Source of the DNA: CAVQWH01 sp963718685
GTDB lineage: Bacteria > Patescibacteriota > Saccharimonadia > Saccharimonadales > Saccharimonadaceae
DNA length: 64,000 nt
Assembly (NCBI GenBank): GCA_963718685.1
Contig: OY970356.1
Location: 310,001 to 374,000 of the forward strand
Reading direction: 5' to 3'
This document shows, one piece after another, positions 8,735 through 16,312 of this stretch (its first letter is position 1; every line of letters starts with the position of its first letter). The notes below the pieces were generated by a model. The model was not told the origin of the DNA, did no database searches, and saw only the letters and a program-made list of their open reading frames with translations. Both the position numbers and the translations under genes were made by a program.

Positions 8735-8824
8735 TTACTTCGCTGACACTAAGAACCCGCTCTGCCGAGGCAGAATTAGGCCTAGAATCCTGGAAATAAT
8801 ACTAGAATGCTTTGAACTACTCAT
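8735..8824 (-). CDS. Putative leader peptide rich in Ser and Ile/Leu
   Basis: A 29-codon ORF with eight serines and an Ile/Leu-rich middle (SRILGLILPR), ATG at 8824. It starts ten bases after a TACGAT -10 box, so it would be leaderless, and ends about 30 bases before the attenuator terminator. Placement suggests a regulatory leader peptide; translation is not proven. Confidence 0.45.
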   Translation of the reverse strand: MSSSKHSSIISRILGLILPRQSGFLVSAK

Positions 8825-8834
8825 TGCGGTTTTC

Positions 8835-8863
8835 ATCGTACCCCAATTACTAACATGTGTCAA
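8835..8863 (-). promoter_or_regulatory. Promoter for the leader and the 8393-8647 gene
   Basis: Minus-strand -35 TTGACA (8863-8858), 17-base spacer, -10 TACGAT (8840-8835). It lies just upstream of the leader ORF at 8824. Confidence 0.6.
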
Positions 8864-8864
8864 A

Positions 8865-9542
8865 TCATGGCATTTTTTGGCCGGGGCATTTATTTAGCAC
8901 ACTTACCATAGCGTTGTGCTCGGCAAGTGTAACCCACATAGAATATTTAACTTTAATCGCAATCTGTCTTGCCACATATTGGCAGCGAAAGGGTTTATAA
9001 GAAGGCAGCCAGGTAGCTGCGTCGCCATCACTCTTCTCTTCGTTAGCCGGACCGTCTACGGCAAGCAGCTCCAACGGATCATTGGCAAGCTGGTGGCGTT
9101 GTTGGTAAGGCAGAGCTTGGGCGCCTTTTTGCCAAGCGTCGCCCAGTGCAACCACGTGATCAATCTGCACAGCTGTGCTAGTTCCTTTGCCGCGCTGAAA
9201 GTCAATCGTTTTGCCTGTGTAAGGATCATACAAAATGCCAGATGCAACTTCGCAGGTTTTTGGCTCATATATTACGCTTTTAAGATCGCGGGCTAAGATT
9301 CTATCGCGAACTGTGCAGCTACCACTGCTATCCCAGCCATTACTAAACTGCTCGCGGTTGTAGTCAGTCTTTGGTGCTCGGCCTTTTACAGGCAGCTTTT
9401 TAAGAGCCGTTATGGCGGCCGAGTGAACTTTAGCGGCGACGGGCTGGCTTTTTTGAGTTGCAATATGAGTGTAAAAAACACTAAAAATCACCAAAAAGGC
9501 GATGATTAGCACATTAGTAAAGCGCTTTTTACGTGTAGCCAT
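8865..9542 (-). CDS. Exported HNH-type nuclease (DUF1524/GmrSD C-terminal-like)
   Basis: A 225-residue protein with a basic start and one hydrophobic helix (VLIIAFLVIFSVFYTHIA, residues 11-28), a signal peptide or membrane anchor. The globular part has the HNH pattern of the DUF1524 group: QIDHVVALGDAWQKGA near residue 126 and NDPLELLAVDGPANEEKSD near 155, where DH supplies the catalytic His and the later N/K residues complete the site. An extracellular or surface nuclease would suit an organism that scavenges nucleotides or takes up DNA; this role is inferred. A TATGCT box lies exactly six bases before the ATG (leaderless-type). Confidence 0.85.
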   Translation of the reverse strand: MATRKKRFTNVLIIAFLVIFSVFYTHIATQKSQPVAAKVHSAAITALKKLPVKGRAPKTDYNREQFSNGWDSSGSCTVRDRILARDLKSVIYEPKTCEVASGILYDPYTGKTIDFQRGKGTSTAVQIDHVVALGDAWQKGAQALPYQQRHQLANDPLELLAVDGPANEEKSDGDAATWLPSYKPFRCQYVARQIAIKVKYSMWVTLAEHNAMVSVLNKCPGQKMP

Positions 9543-9561
9543 TTTATAAGCATAACAAATT

Positions 9562-9629
9562 TAAAAGGCCGGCAGATTAACTGCCGGCTACGAACCGCTC
9601 TCCCCCTGGCCGTCATCTTTGGCCAGGGG
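9562..9629 (-). terminator. Two tandem hairpins after the 9644-10252 gene
   Basis: CCCCTGGCC (9603-9611)/GGCCAGGGG (9621-9629) and GCCGGCAG (9568-9575)/CTGCCGGC (9581-9588); the second is followed on the minus strand by CTTTTAAATTT, typical of an intrinsic terminator. Confidence 0.75.
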
Positions 9630-9643
9630 CTACACTTGGCTTC

Positions 9644-10252
9644 TCAGCCAAGAATTTTGTTGTAGTTCTGAGGGGTTAGGGTGACCTTAACCGATTCGAT
9701 CACGCCTTCCTGAAGGAATTCTCCCAGCTTGCCATTTTGTTTGAGCCTACGGAACCAGCTGTTTTCTTGCAAGGGCTTGTGCTTCCCAGCAAGAAATATC
9801 CAGTTGAAGTGGACTTCGTCGTATCGGTCCGCTCTGTGGCCATAGCCGTCTACTGATATTTCAATCGTCTCCGGCACGTTTCTCCGCTGCAAGAAAACGA
9901 TCTTACTCATAGGCAACTCTAGGATGTAGCTTTTTGGTCCGCTGTGGAAAGCTACGCTAAGTGAAGAAGCAGGCTGCAGGCTAACGCTCGCCGATGCTGA
10001 GAAAAATCCAGCTGAGGCTGAAGCTTCGCCACCTGAACCTGCAATTCGTTCACCGAGCTGCAGGGGGTACTTTTTGCCTGATTCCAACCCAAAGGCTTCT
10101 TTGGCTATTTCTGAACTTGAGAAAGTCCGATAGTTCATAGGATTGTTGGCGACTAGCAGGCTAAGCAGCACTATGACTGCATAGATAACTGCACATATAA
10201 CGATGGTCAAAAAACCACCGATAATGATGATGCCGGAATTATTGGAATTCAT
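9644..10252 (-). CDS. Membrane-anchored orphan protein
   Basis: A 202-residue protein with one long hydrophobic helix near the N-terminus (about residues 8-36, IIIIGGFLTIVICAVIYAVI...) and a soluble domain of mixed strands with a Ser/Ala/Gly-rich stretch (GSGGEASASAGFFSASASVS). No known domain is recognised. AAGGGG precedes the ATG by six bases. The flanks carry a nine-base complementary pair (10275-10283 and 9590-9598, one G-U), placing it in the class of SD-led orphan genes with complementary UTRs. Confidence 0.75.
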   Translation of the reverse strand: MNSNNSGIIIIGGFLTIVICAVIYAVIVLLSLLVANNPMNYRTFSSSEIAKEAFGLESGKKYPLQLGERIAGSGGEASASAGFFSASASVSLQPASSLSVAFHSGPKSYILELPMSKIVFLQRRNVPETIEISVDGYGHRADRYDEVHFNWIFLAGKHKPLQENSWFRRLKQNGKLGEFLQEGVIESVKVTLTPQNYNKILG

Positions 10253-10358
10253 TTTAACCCCTTATCTGAAATGTGCGATTCGTGTTCAAATTTTATAATA
10301 AAGCCACGTAATTTGCAACGACAAGCATTTTATTATGTAAATTACTCAACAAATATGC

Positions 10359-10401
10359 TATAGTAAAGCCTAAGGACGCCCGTGAACCCGGGCTTATTTT
10401 T
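10359..10401 (+). promoter_or_regulatory. bipA promoter and hairpin leader
   Basis: A TATAGT -10 box (10359-10364) is followed by a leader with hairpin GCCCG (10378-10382)/CGGGC (10389-10393) and TTATTTTT running straight into the ATG at 10402. No SD lies between the hairpin and the start. The hairpin plus T tract looks like a short terminator or attenuator. Confidence 0.5.
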
Positions 10402-12225
10402 ATGACTAGCGCTAAATATATTCGCAATATTGCTATTATTGCCCATGTTGACCACGGTAAAACCACGTTGGTTGATGGGCTCTTAAAGCAAAGTAACACG
10501 TTTGCTAATCACCAGGCTGAAATGAGTCAAGATTTAATCATGGACACTGGTGATCAAGAGCGTGAGCGCGGCATCACCATAACCGCCAAGCAAACTACGG
10601 TTTATTGGCATGATTTTAAAATTAACATTATTGATACGCCAGGCCACGCCGATTTTAGCGGTGAAGTTGAGCGAACGTTAAACATGGCCGATGGTGCACT
10701 TTTGATAGTTGATGCACAAGAAGGCCCCATGCCGCAGACTAAATTTGTGCTTTCTAAAGCCTTGGAACTTGGCCTGAAGCCAGTGGTAGTGATTAATAAA
10801 ATTGATAAACCATCACAGCGAATAATTGAGGTTGAAGACGAAATTGCTAATTTATTTTTAGAGCTAGCGGTTGATGATTCCCAACTGCATTATCCGGTTT
10901 ATTTTGCTGTTGGGCGTGACGGTAAGGCCTGGAAAACTCAGCCAAATGACTCAAGCGTAGACGGTGATTTAAAACCGATATTCGAGGCGATTAAGGGTGA
11001 AGTTCCGCCGCCAAGCGTGGAACCCGATAAGCCGTTTCAGCTGCTTGTTACGGCCTTGCAATACGACAGTTTCTTAGGAAAATACTCAGTTGGCCGGATT
11101 AGCCGCGGTCGCGCAAAGAAAAATATGCCAATTGCGTTAATGAAATCTGACGGTACACAAATTGGCGGCAAGATTGAAAAAGTTTTTATTAATCGAGGCC
11201 TGAATCGTGAAGAAGTTGACGAAGCCGAGGCTGGCGACATTGTTTCGTTAACTGGCGTCACCCAGGCTCATATTGGCGAAACAATCGCCGACAAAGAAAG
11301 CCCGGAAGCTTTACCCGTCATAGAAGTTGAGGCACCGACAATTAGCATGTATCTTGGCCCCAACACAAGCCCGCTCAAGGGTCGCGAAGGCGAGTTTAGT
11401 ACGAGCCGCCAAATTGGTGATCGCTTAAAGCAGGAGCTAGAAACCAATGTGGCTTTAAGGGTGCGCGATGAAGGTATCGGTTTTGTAGTTTCTGGTCGTG
11501 GTGAGCTGCACTTAAGTGTTCTGATTGAAGAGCTACGTCGCGAAGGTTTTGAATTTGAAGTTGGTCGGCCACAAGTCGTCACTATTAAAAAAGATGGTAA
11601 AACAATGGAGCCAGTCGAGGAGCTGTTAGTTGAAGTTAGCCCAGAATTTGTAGGCACGATTAGCCAAGAAATGGGCCAGCGTCGCGCTGAGTTAACCAAC
11701 CAAGAACAAACTAGCAGTGGCGCTACCCGTATGACGTATATTTTGCCAACTCGTTCACTGATTGGCCTGCGCAACCTACTTTTAACTGTTACTAAAGGCA
11801 CGGTCATCATGCACTCGCTTCCGCACGGATACCAGCCGCTGGGATCTAGTTTGGCCAGTACGCGCAGCGGCGCGCTGGTTGCCACTGAATCTGGAGTTAC
11901 AACACCGTACGCCTTACAAAATAGCGAATCACGCGGCACGTTATTTATTGGTGCGGGCGTTACAGTTTACCTGGGGATGATTGTCGGCCAACATAATCGT
12001 GGCGATGATTTAGATATTAACGTTTGCAAAGCAAAGCACCTCACAAACATGCGCAGCTCATCTTCAGATGGCACAGTTCAGCTCACGCCACACACTCAGC
12101 TTAGTCTTGAACAGTGTATTGATTTTATTGAAGATGACGAGCTACTGGAGGTTACGCCAAAAAACTTGCGACTTAGAAAACGCTATCTTGACCCAAATCA
12201 GCGCAAACGTCACAAAAATTCTTAA
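10402..12225 (+). CDS. typA: Ribosome-associated GTPase TypA/BipA
   Basis: Translational GTPase of the EF-G/LepA group that helps 50S assembly and stress adaptation. G-domain motifs are IIAHVDHGKTTL (G1), RGITI (G2), DTPGHADF (G3) and VINKIDKP (G4), followed by domain II, EF-G-like domains III and V, and the BipA-specific C-terminal domain (DDLDINVCKAKHLTNMRSS, LTPHTQLSLEQCIDFI). At 607 residues it is full length. The end overlaps the convergent rarA by four bases. Confidence 0.96.
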   Translation: MTSAKYIRNIAIIAHVDHGKTTLVDGLLKQSNTFANHQAEMSQDLIMDTGDQERERGITITAKQTTVYWHDFKINIIDTPGHADFSGEVERTLNMADGALLIVDAQEGPMPQTKFVLSKALELGLKPVVVINKIDKPSQRIIEVEDEIANLFLELAVDDSQLHYPVYFAVGRDGKAWKTQPNDSSVDGDLKPIFEAIKGEVPPPSVEPDKPFQLLVTALQYDSFLGKYSVGRISRGRAKKNMPIALMKSDGTQIGGKIEKVFINRGLNREEVDEAEAGDIVSLTGVTQAHIGETIADKESPEALPVIEVEAPTISMYLGPNTSPLKGREGEFSTSRQIGDRLKQELETNVALRVRDEGIGFVVSGRGELHLSVLIEELRREGFEFEVGRPQVVTIKKDGKTMEPVEELLVEVSPEFVGTISQEMGQRRAELTNQEQTSSGATRMTYILPTRSLIGLRNLLLTVTKGTVIMHSLPHGYQPLGSSLASTRSGALVATESGVTTPYALQNSESRGTLFIGAGVTVYLGMIVGQHNRGDDLDINVCKAKHLTNMRSSSSDGTVQLTPHTQLSLEQCIDFIEDDELLEVTPKNLRLRKRYLDPNQRKRHKNS

Positions 12226-13391
12226 AACTTAAAGTCTTTTAGCTCGTCTGGCAAAAAGCCTTTGCCTCTTTTGCTGTCGGGGTATTTTTCATAATCTTTA
12301 CCGTAACCTAAATCTTTCATCAGTTTTGTGGGGGCGTTGCGAAGATGCATCGGCACAGCGACTTCCGGATAAGCGGCGGCTAATTTTTGGGCTTCGTGCA
12401 TAGCATCAGTCACTTGGCGCGATTTTTCGCTCTTTGCCAGCGCGCTGGCGCAGTGGAAGAGGTTGTACTGGCATTCTGGCATGCCAATGCGCTCTACCGC
12501 CTGAAAAGTGGCTACAGCCATGCCTAATGCGCCGTTGCCAGCCAGGCCGATATCCTCACTTGCAAAGATCACCATGCGGCGGGCTATGAATTTCGGATCT
12601 TCACCGGCTTGTAACATGCGGGCTAGGTAATAAAGCGTGGCCGTTTCGTCGCTGCCACGCATGCTTTTTATAAAAGCCGAAATTACGTTATAGTGCATGT
12701 CGCCCTTTTTGTCATAACCTGGCACGCGCTTTTGAGCAGCAGTTTTTACAGTATCTACGGTTACTTTCTTGGCTAGCTGCAAGGCAACTTCCAAATTGCC
12801 CAAAGCCAAGCGGGCATCACCGCCAGACAGCTCGGCCAAATAATCTAGCGCTGCTTTATTAACCCGTTTTGTGGCTTTTTCTAACTTTAAGGCGCGGTTT
12901 AATATATCTATAATTTCATCTTTGCTTAAAGGCTCTAAAACCAGCACGCGCGAACGGCTGAGCAGTGGCGTAATGATCTCAAAGCTAGGGTTTTCGGTGG
13001 TTGCGCCAATCAGGGTAATAAGCCCGCTTTCAACGTGTGGCAAAAATGCGTCTTGCTGAGCTTTGTTAAAACGATGGATTTCATCAACAAAAAGCATAGT
13101 CCGCCGTTTAAGATTCCAGTTGACCTTTGCCCGTTCAACTACCTTTAAAACATCCTTTTTTCCTGCCGTAACTGCGCTGAGCTCAATAAAATCCGCCTCA
13201 AGTTCACGCGCTATAATGCGCGCCAGCGTGGTTTTGCCGGTGCCTGGCGGTCCCCAGAGAATCAGGCTAGTAAGTTGTTTATTCTCAACAATCTGCCTGA
13301 GCAGGCCTTTTTCACCTACAATGTGGTTTTGGCCCATGACTTCTTTTAGAGTTTTGGGACGTATTTTTTCAGCTAGTGGTTGGTTTGTCAT
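12222..13391 (-). CDS. rarA: Replication-associated recombination protein A (RarA/MgsA)
   Basis: AAA+ ATPase related to clamp loaders that acts at stalled forks. Visible motifs are Walker A WGPPGTGKTTLARI near residue 47, Walker B LFVDEIHRF, sensor GATTENPSFEI and the arginine-finger region LLSRSRVLVL, then the conserved tetramerisation domain (HYNVISAFIKSMRGSDETAT, VIFASEDIGLAGNGALGMAV). The 389-residue length is slightly short but complete. A TATAAT box lies exactly six bases before the ATG, with ddl divergent on the other side. Confidence 0.95.
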   Translation of the reverse strand: MTNQPLAEKIRPKTLKEVMGQNHIVGEKGLLRQIVENKQLTSLILWGPPGTGKTTLARIIARELEADFIELSAVTAGKKDVLKVVERAKVNWNLKRRTMLFVDEIHRFNKAQQDAFLPHVESGLITLIGATTENPSFEIITPLLSRSRVLVLEPLSKDEIIDILNRALKLEKATKRVNKAALDYLAELSGGDARLALGNLEVALQLAKKVTVDTVKTAAQKRVPGYDKKGDMHYNVISAFIKSMRGSDETATLYYLARMLQAGEDPKFIARRMVIFASEDIGLAGNGALGMAVATFQAVERIGMPECQYNLFHCASALAKSEKSRQVTDAMHEAQKLAAAYPEVAVPMHLRNAPTKLMKDLGYGKDYEKYPDSKRGKGFLPDELKDFKF

Positions 13392-13427
13392 ATAAATATT
13401 ATAGCGTGCTATACTTAAACCATAGTT

Positions 13428-14453
13428 ATGCAGCGCGCAACCACGGTATTACTACTGTTTGGAGGGGAATCTGCAGAGCATGATGTCTCTATAGCCTCGG
13501 CGCGTAATGTCTTCGCTGCTCTTGATGACACGAAATTCAACGTAAATCTAGGTTACATTGATAAACACGGTAAATGGTGGCTGCTGCCTGGTTTGGAAAT
13601 GAACATTTCTACTCACGGCTATCCTCAGCTAGTGCCGATTTTAGGCACGGGCCAGCTGATGACCTTGCCTGAAGCTCAGATACTTAAGCCAGATGTCATT
13701 CTGCCTATCTTACACGGCACTAACGGTGAAGATGGCACGGTGCAAGGCTTGGCTCAACTTTTACATATTCCAATTGTAGGGTGCGACGCCACAAGCTCGG
13801 CAATTTGTATGGATAAAGTTTTAACCAAGCAATTGCTTGCTCAAGCCAAGCTGCCGATTGTGCCTTATTCAGTGCATTATTCTGCAGAAAAAGCACCTAC
13901 TTTTAGCGAACTGAAATCTGAATTAGGAAGCCCTATGTTTGTGAAACCTAGTCGCCTGGGAAGTTCAGTTGGAATTAGTAAGGCGACATCTGAAGGAGAA
14001 CTAAGCACGGCTCTTAAAGCAGCTCACCAACATGATGAAAAAGTACTCATAGAGAAGGCTATTAAAGGTCGCGAGCTAGAAGTTGCCGTGTTAGGTGGAG
14101 GTAAGAGTACAGAAGTTAGCGGTGCGGGCGAGATTAAACCAGGGGCCGATTTCTATAGTTATGAGGCTAAATATGACGGCGCAAGCCAAGCTAAAGTGAT
14201 TGTGCCAGCTGATTTGGACGAGAAAACTGTAGAAAAACTGCGTGAGCTATCTCGCCAGGCATTTGAAGTTTTAGATTGCAAAGGCCTGGCTCGGATAGAC
14301 TTTTTCCTTCAAGAAGATGGCGAAGCGTATCTTAACGAAGTAAATACCCTTCCGGGCTTTACTAATATCAGCATGTATCCGAAGTTGTGGCGTGAAAGAG
14401 GCATTAACTATCCCGAGCTGATAGAAAAGCTTATTAAAATAGCCCTAGATTGA
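13428..14453 (+). CDS. ddl: D-alanine--D-alanine ligase
   Basis: ATP-grasp enzyme that makes D-Ala-D-Ala for peptidoglycan in the cytoplasm. The N-terminal LLFGGESAEHDVSIASA, the HGTNGEDGTVQG loop, the ATP-grasp segments MFVKPSRLGSSVGISKA and KGRELEVAVLG, and the C-terminal CKGLARIDFFLQEDGEAYLNEVNTLPGFT are all conserved. It is 341 residues. It shares a short divergent promoter region with rarA (TATACT at 13410-13415 on this strand) and ends just before tRNA-Phe. Confidence 0.96.
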   Translation: MQRATTVLLLFGGESAEHDVSIASARNVFAALDDTKFNVNLGYIDKHGKWWLLPGLEMNISTHGYPQLVPILGTGQLMTLPEAQILKPDVILPILHGTNGEDGTVQGLAQLLHIPIVGCDATSSAICMDKVLTKQLLAQAKLPIVPYSVHYSAEKAPTFSELKSELGSPMFVKPSRLGSSVGISKATSEGELSTALKAAHQHDEKVLIEKAIKGRELEVAVLGGGKSTEVSGAGEIKPGADFYSYEAKYDGASQAKVIVPADLDEKTVEKLRELSRQAFEVLDCKGLARIDFFLQEDGEAYLNEVNTLPGFTNISMYPKLWRERGINYPELIEKLIKIALD

Positions 14454-14488
14454 AAAACCCCTTAAATTTGCTACAATTATTCAAGCGT

Positions 14489-14564
14489 GGCTCTTTAGCT
14501 CAGTTGGTAGAGCAGAGGCTTGAAGAGCCTTGTGTCCTCGGTTCGAGTCCGAGAGGAGCCACCA
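14489..14564 (+). tRNA. tRNA-Phe(GAA)
   Basis: A 76-nt tRNA: acceptor GGCTCTT/AGGAGCC, D-arm GCTCAGTTGGTAGAGC, anticodon stem GAGGC/GCCTT around TTGAAGA (anticodon GAA), T-arm CTCGGTTCGAGTCCGAG, encoded CCA. It lies 35 bases after ddl. Confidence 0.97.
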
Positions 14565-14593
14565 TTTGTTGTTTGTTCGAACACGCGACATTG

Positions 14594-14626
14594 GCCTCCG
14601 CCCCTTCGGGAGCGGAGGTCTATTTT
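14594..14626 (+). terminator. Intrinsic terminator after tRNA-Phe
   Basis: Stem GCCTCCGC/GCGGAGGT (14594-14619) followed by CTATTTTATTT. Confidence 0.8.
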
Positions 14627-14637
14627 ATTTGGTTAAA

Positions 14638-14665
14638 TTGACTAACAGAACTTTTATGATAATAT
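14638..14665 (+). promoter_or_regulatory. Promoter of the 14796-15464 gene
   Basis: -35 TTGACT (14638-14643), 16-base spacer, -10 TAATAT (14660-14665), giving a 5'UTR of about 125 bases with possible small ORFs and an AAGGA site close to the ATG. Confidence 0.6.
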
Positions 14666-14795
14666 AAAGCAAGCGCATTACTGAGGTGGTGCGAGTGTGT
14701 TTTCTTCCATGGCCTTTGGAGTTGGGTCGCTAACACGTTTAGCAATCTTGCTTCAAGGGCCAATGTAACTTCTAACGGGAAGGAAATAATAACAA

Positions 14796-15464
14796 ATGAC
14801 TACTACGGCTTCTGTGAATCCGTTCGTCGATTTTCTTTTGCCGCTATCTGATCAGTTGGATCTTCTGCGGCATCACAACGCAACTACCTGGGGCAAGCGG
14901 TTTTCCCCAGAGCTGTTTAAAGACGTAAAACTACATACCGTACACGAACAGTCGATAGAGGACTTGGAGGTGCTTCACGTTGAGGGAAGCACGCCGGGTG
15001 AAACGCTGGAACTTCTCTGGGCGGTCATCAAGAAGACTCATCCGAACGCTCTAAGGCTTGACCACGTGTTGGGCCACCGGGTTTCTCTCTGTAGTAACTC
15101 AAGGCTGACCAAAAACTATCGCCCCGGCATACATCGGGTTCGATTGGATCTAACCAGGTATTGGTTTCGCAAGGGCGGAGTGTCACCCTTTGCTGCACGG
15201 CGACATGCTGAGATGACCGGACTGAAGCTCGCGCACGGCGAGGTTCTCTCTGTTTTTGCTTGGCATAGCGATTTGCTGCAGCGGATGGACGGAAGGATTT
15301 TTCCTTCTATGTGGCTGGCAGGCTATGATCTGCGAACCAACGGTAAGAAGGTGGAGGTGCCCGGGCTTTTGCTGCACAGTGAAGACCAAGCACCCCGGCT
15401 TGATTCGTTCGAGCTGGATAGTCTATCGACCTTCGACGCTGCTCCGGTATTATTGGAGTCGTAG
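14796..15464 (+). CDS. Orphan protein of unknown function
   Basis: A 222-residue, apparently soluble protein with no signal peptide or membrane helix. It is rich in Leu, His and Arg (HHNATTWGKRF, LRLDHVLGHRVSL, RLDLTRYWFRKGGVSPFAARRHAEMTG). I do not recognise a family. The ATG is preceded by GGGAAGGAAATAATAACAA, a plausible SD, and by its own promoter. The GC content is higher than that of the neighbouring housekeeping genes. It belongs with the other SD-led monocistronic orphan genes in 14.6-17 kb. Confidence 0.75.
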   Translation: MTTTASVNPFVDFLLPLSDQLDLLRHHNATTWGKRFSPELFKDVKLHTVHEQSIEDLEVLHVEGSTPGETLELLWAVIKKTHPNALRLDHVLGHRVSLCSNSRLTKNYRPGIHRVRLDLTRYWFRKGGVSPFAARRHAEMTGLKLAHGEVLSVFAWHSDLLQRMDGRIFPSMWLAGYDLRTNGKKVEVPGLLLHSEDQAPRLDSFELDSLSTFDAAPVLLES

Positions 15465-15563
15465 TATTTGCTTTACCCTCACCTGGCGCTTATGGCGCTG
15501 GGTGGGGGATTAAACTAAGGATATAAAGCTTGTATTTTTAGTTTAATAACTTCTTACAAATCA

Positions 15564-15592
15564 TTGACTTTTTAAAGCTATTATGCTAATAT
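15564..15592 (+). promoter_or_regulatory. Promoter of the 15652-16089 gene
   Basis: -35 TTGACT (15564-15569), exactly 17 bases, -10 TAATAT (15587-15592). Confidence 0.7.
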
Positions 15593-15627
15593 ACTAAACA
15601 CTGTTAACCATATGAGGTGTTAGCGGC

Positions 15628-16102
15628 GAACCCTTCAGAAAGAGAGTGATAATGAAATTTGAGCCCAGAGGTTACTTGCCTGGAGTTCTTGTGGCTGTCG
15701 CAGTATTCGCACTGTTGCTGTGGACCGTGAGCGACTCCTCTCAGGTCAGCCCTTCACGGGCACATGTCAGCTTCAACCGGACGCCCGAGTACGTGTCGTC
15801 CCAGGGAGAACTGCTGTTCTGTGCTACCTCCCACAACCAAAGACTCAACAGAGAAGCACGCTTTCGTTCAAATATCGGCAGCTGGTCACGCACTTCGCGC
15901 TCCAGCTACCAAAACAGCACGATATCTGGCGGGAAGGTAACGTATATTCCCACCAAGGCGGGGCCGGCCTGCATGTTCTACCGAGCGCCCCATGTAAGCA
16001 GAGGTGAAGAACCTCGGGCTGTACTTCTTGAACTGGTGGTAAAGGGCAGAGTGGAACAAAAAATTCACGCCACTGTCTGGCCCCGCTAGTTCTGAAAGGT
16101 TC
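15628..16102. repeat. Imperfect 13-bp inverted pair flanking the 15652-16089 gene
   Basis: GAACCCTTCAGAA (15628-15640, just before the SD) is complementary at 12 of 13 positions to TTCTGAAAGGTTC (16090-16102, immediately after the stop). Confidence 0.55.
15652..16089 (+). CDS. Membrane-anchored or secreted orphan protein
   Basis: A 145-residue protein with a hydrophobic N-terminal helix (YLPGVLVAVAVFALLLWTV, about residues 7-26) and a basic, Ser-rich exported part with two cysteines (LLFCATS, PACMFYR) that could form a disulphide. No domain recognised. I chose the ATG at 15652 over the GTG at 15646 because AAAGAGAG lies at good SD distance from it. It has its own promoter and terminator. Confidence 0.7.
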   Translation: MKFEPRGYLPGVLVAVAVFALLLWTVSDSSQVSPSRAHVSFNRTPEYVSSQGELLFCATSHNQRLNREARFRSNIGSWSRTSRSSYQNSTISGGKVTYIPTKAGPACMFYRAPHVSRGEEPRAVLLELVVKGRVEQKIHATVWPR

Positions 16103-16125
16103 TTACCCCTGAGCCGCTTGAGAGA

Positions 16126-16153
16126 CCTCCGGTCCTCGCGGCCGGGGGTTTTC
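16126..16153 (+). terminator. Intrinsic terminator after the 15652-16089 gene
   Basis: CCTCCGG (16126-16132)/CCGGGGG (16142-16148) followed by TTTTC. Confidence 0.75.
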
Positions 16154-16213
16154 TCATTTAACTAACATTGACTTACTACACTTTTTATGTCAGTATATTA
16201 AATAACGTAATAG

Positions 16214-16312
16214 GTGAGCTATTACGAGCAACTTGCTAATTTTGGCTTCGGTATTAAGTCACCTATCTTAGGTGGTTTTATCCCGAGGCCGATAGGCGGT
16301 CTCTTTGAATAA
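16214..16312 (+). CDS. Possible 32-aa upstream ORF in the leader of the 16329 gene
   Basis: A GTG-initiated ORF of 32 residues (MSYYEQLANFGFGIKSP..., rich in Gly, Phe, Ile and Pro) begins 14 bases after a TATATT box and ends two bases before the AAGGAG of the main gene. It may be a leader peptide or translationally coupled small protein, or chance. Confidence 0.3.
   Translation: MSYYEQLANFGFGIKSPILGGFIPRPIGGLFE

Noticed and set aside
11268..11939. 223-codon ORF on the minus strand inside bipA
   Set aside because: Antisense shadow of a highly conserved coding region, Ser-rich and without start signals.
14665..15475. 8-bp complementary pair TAAAGCAA/TTGCTTTA around the 14796 gene
   Set aside because: The 5' copy overlaps the -10 box, so it would lie mostly outside the transcript, and 8 bp is near chance.
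15720..16007. 95-codon alternative frame in the 15652 gene
   Set aside because: No start signal; the SD-led frame with a signal anchor is better.
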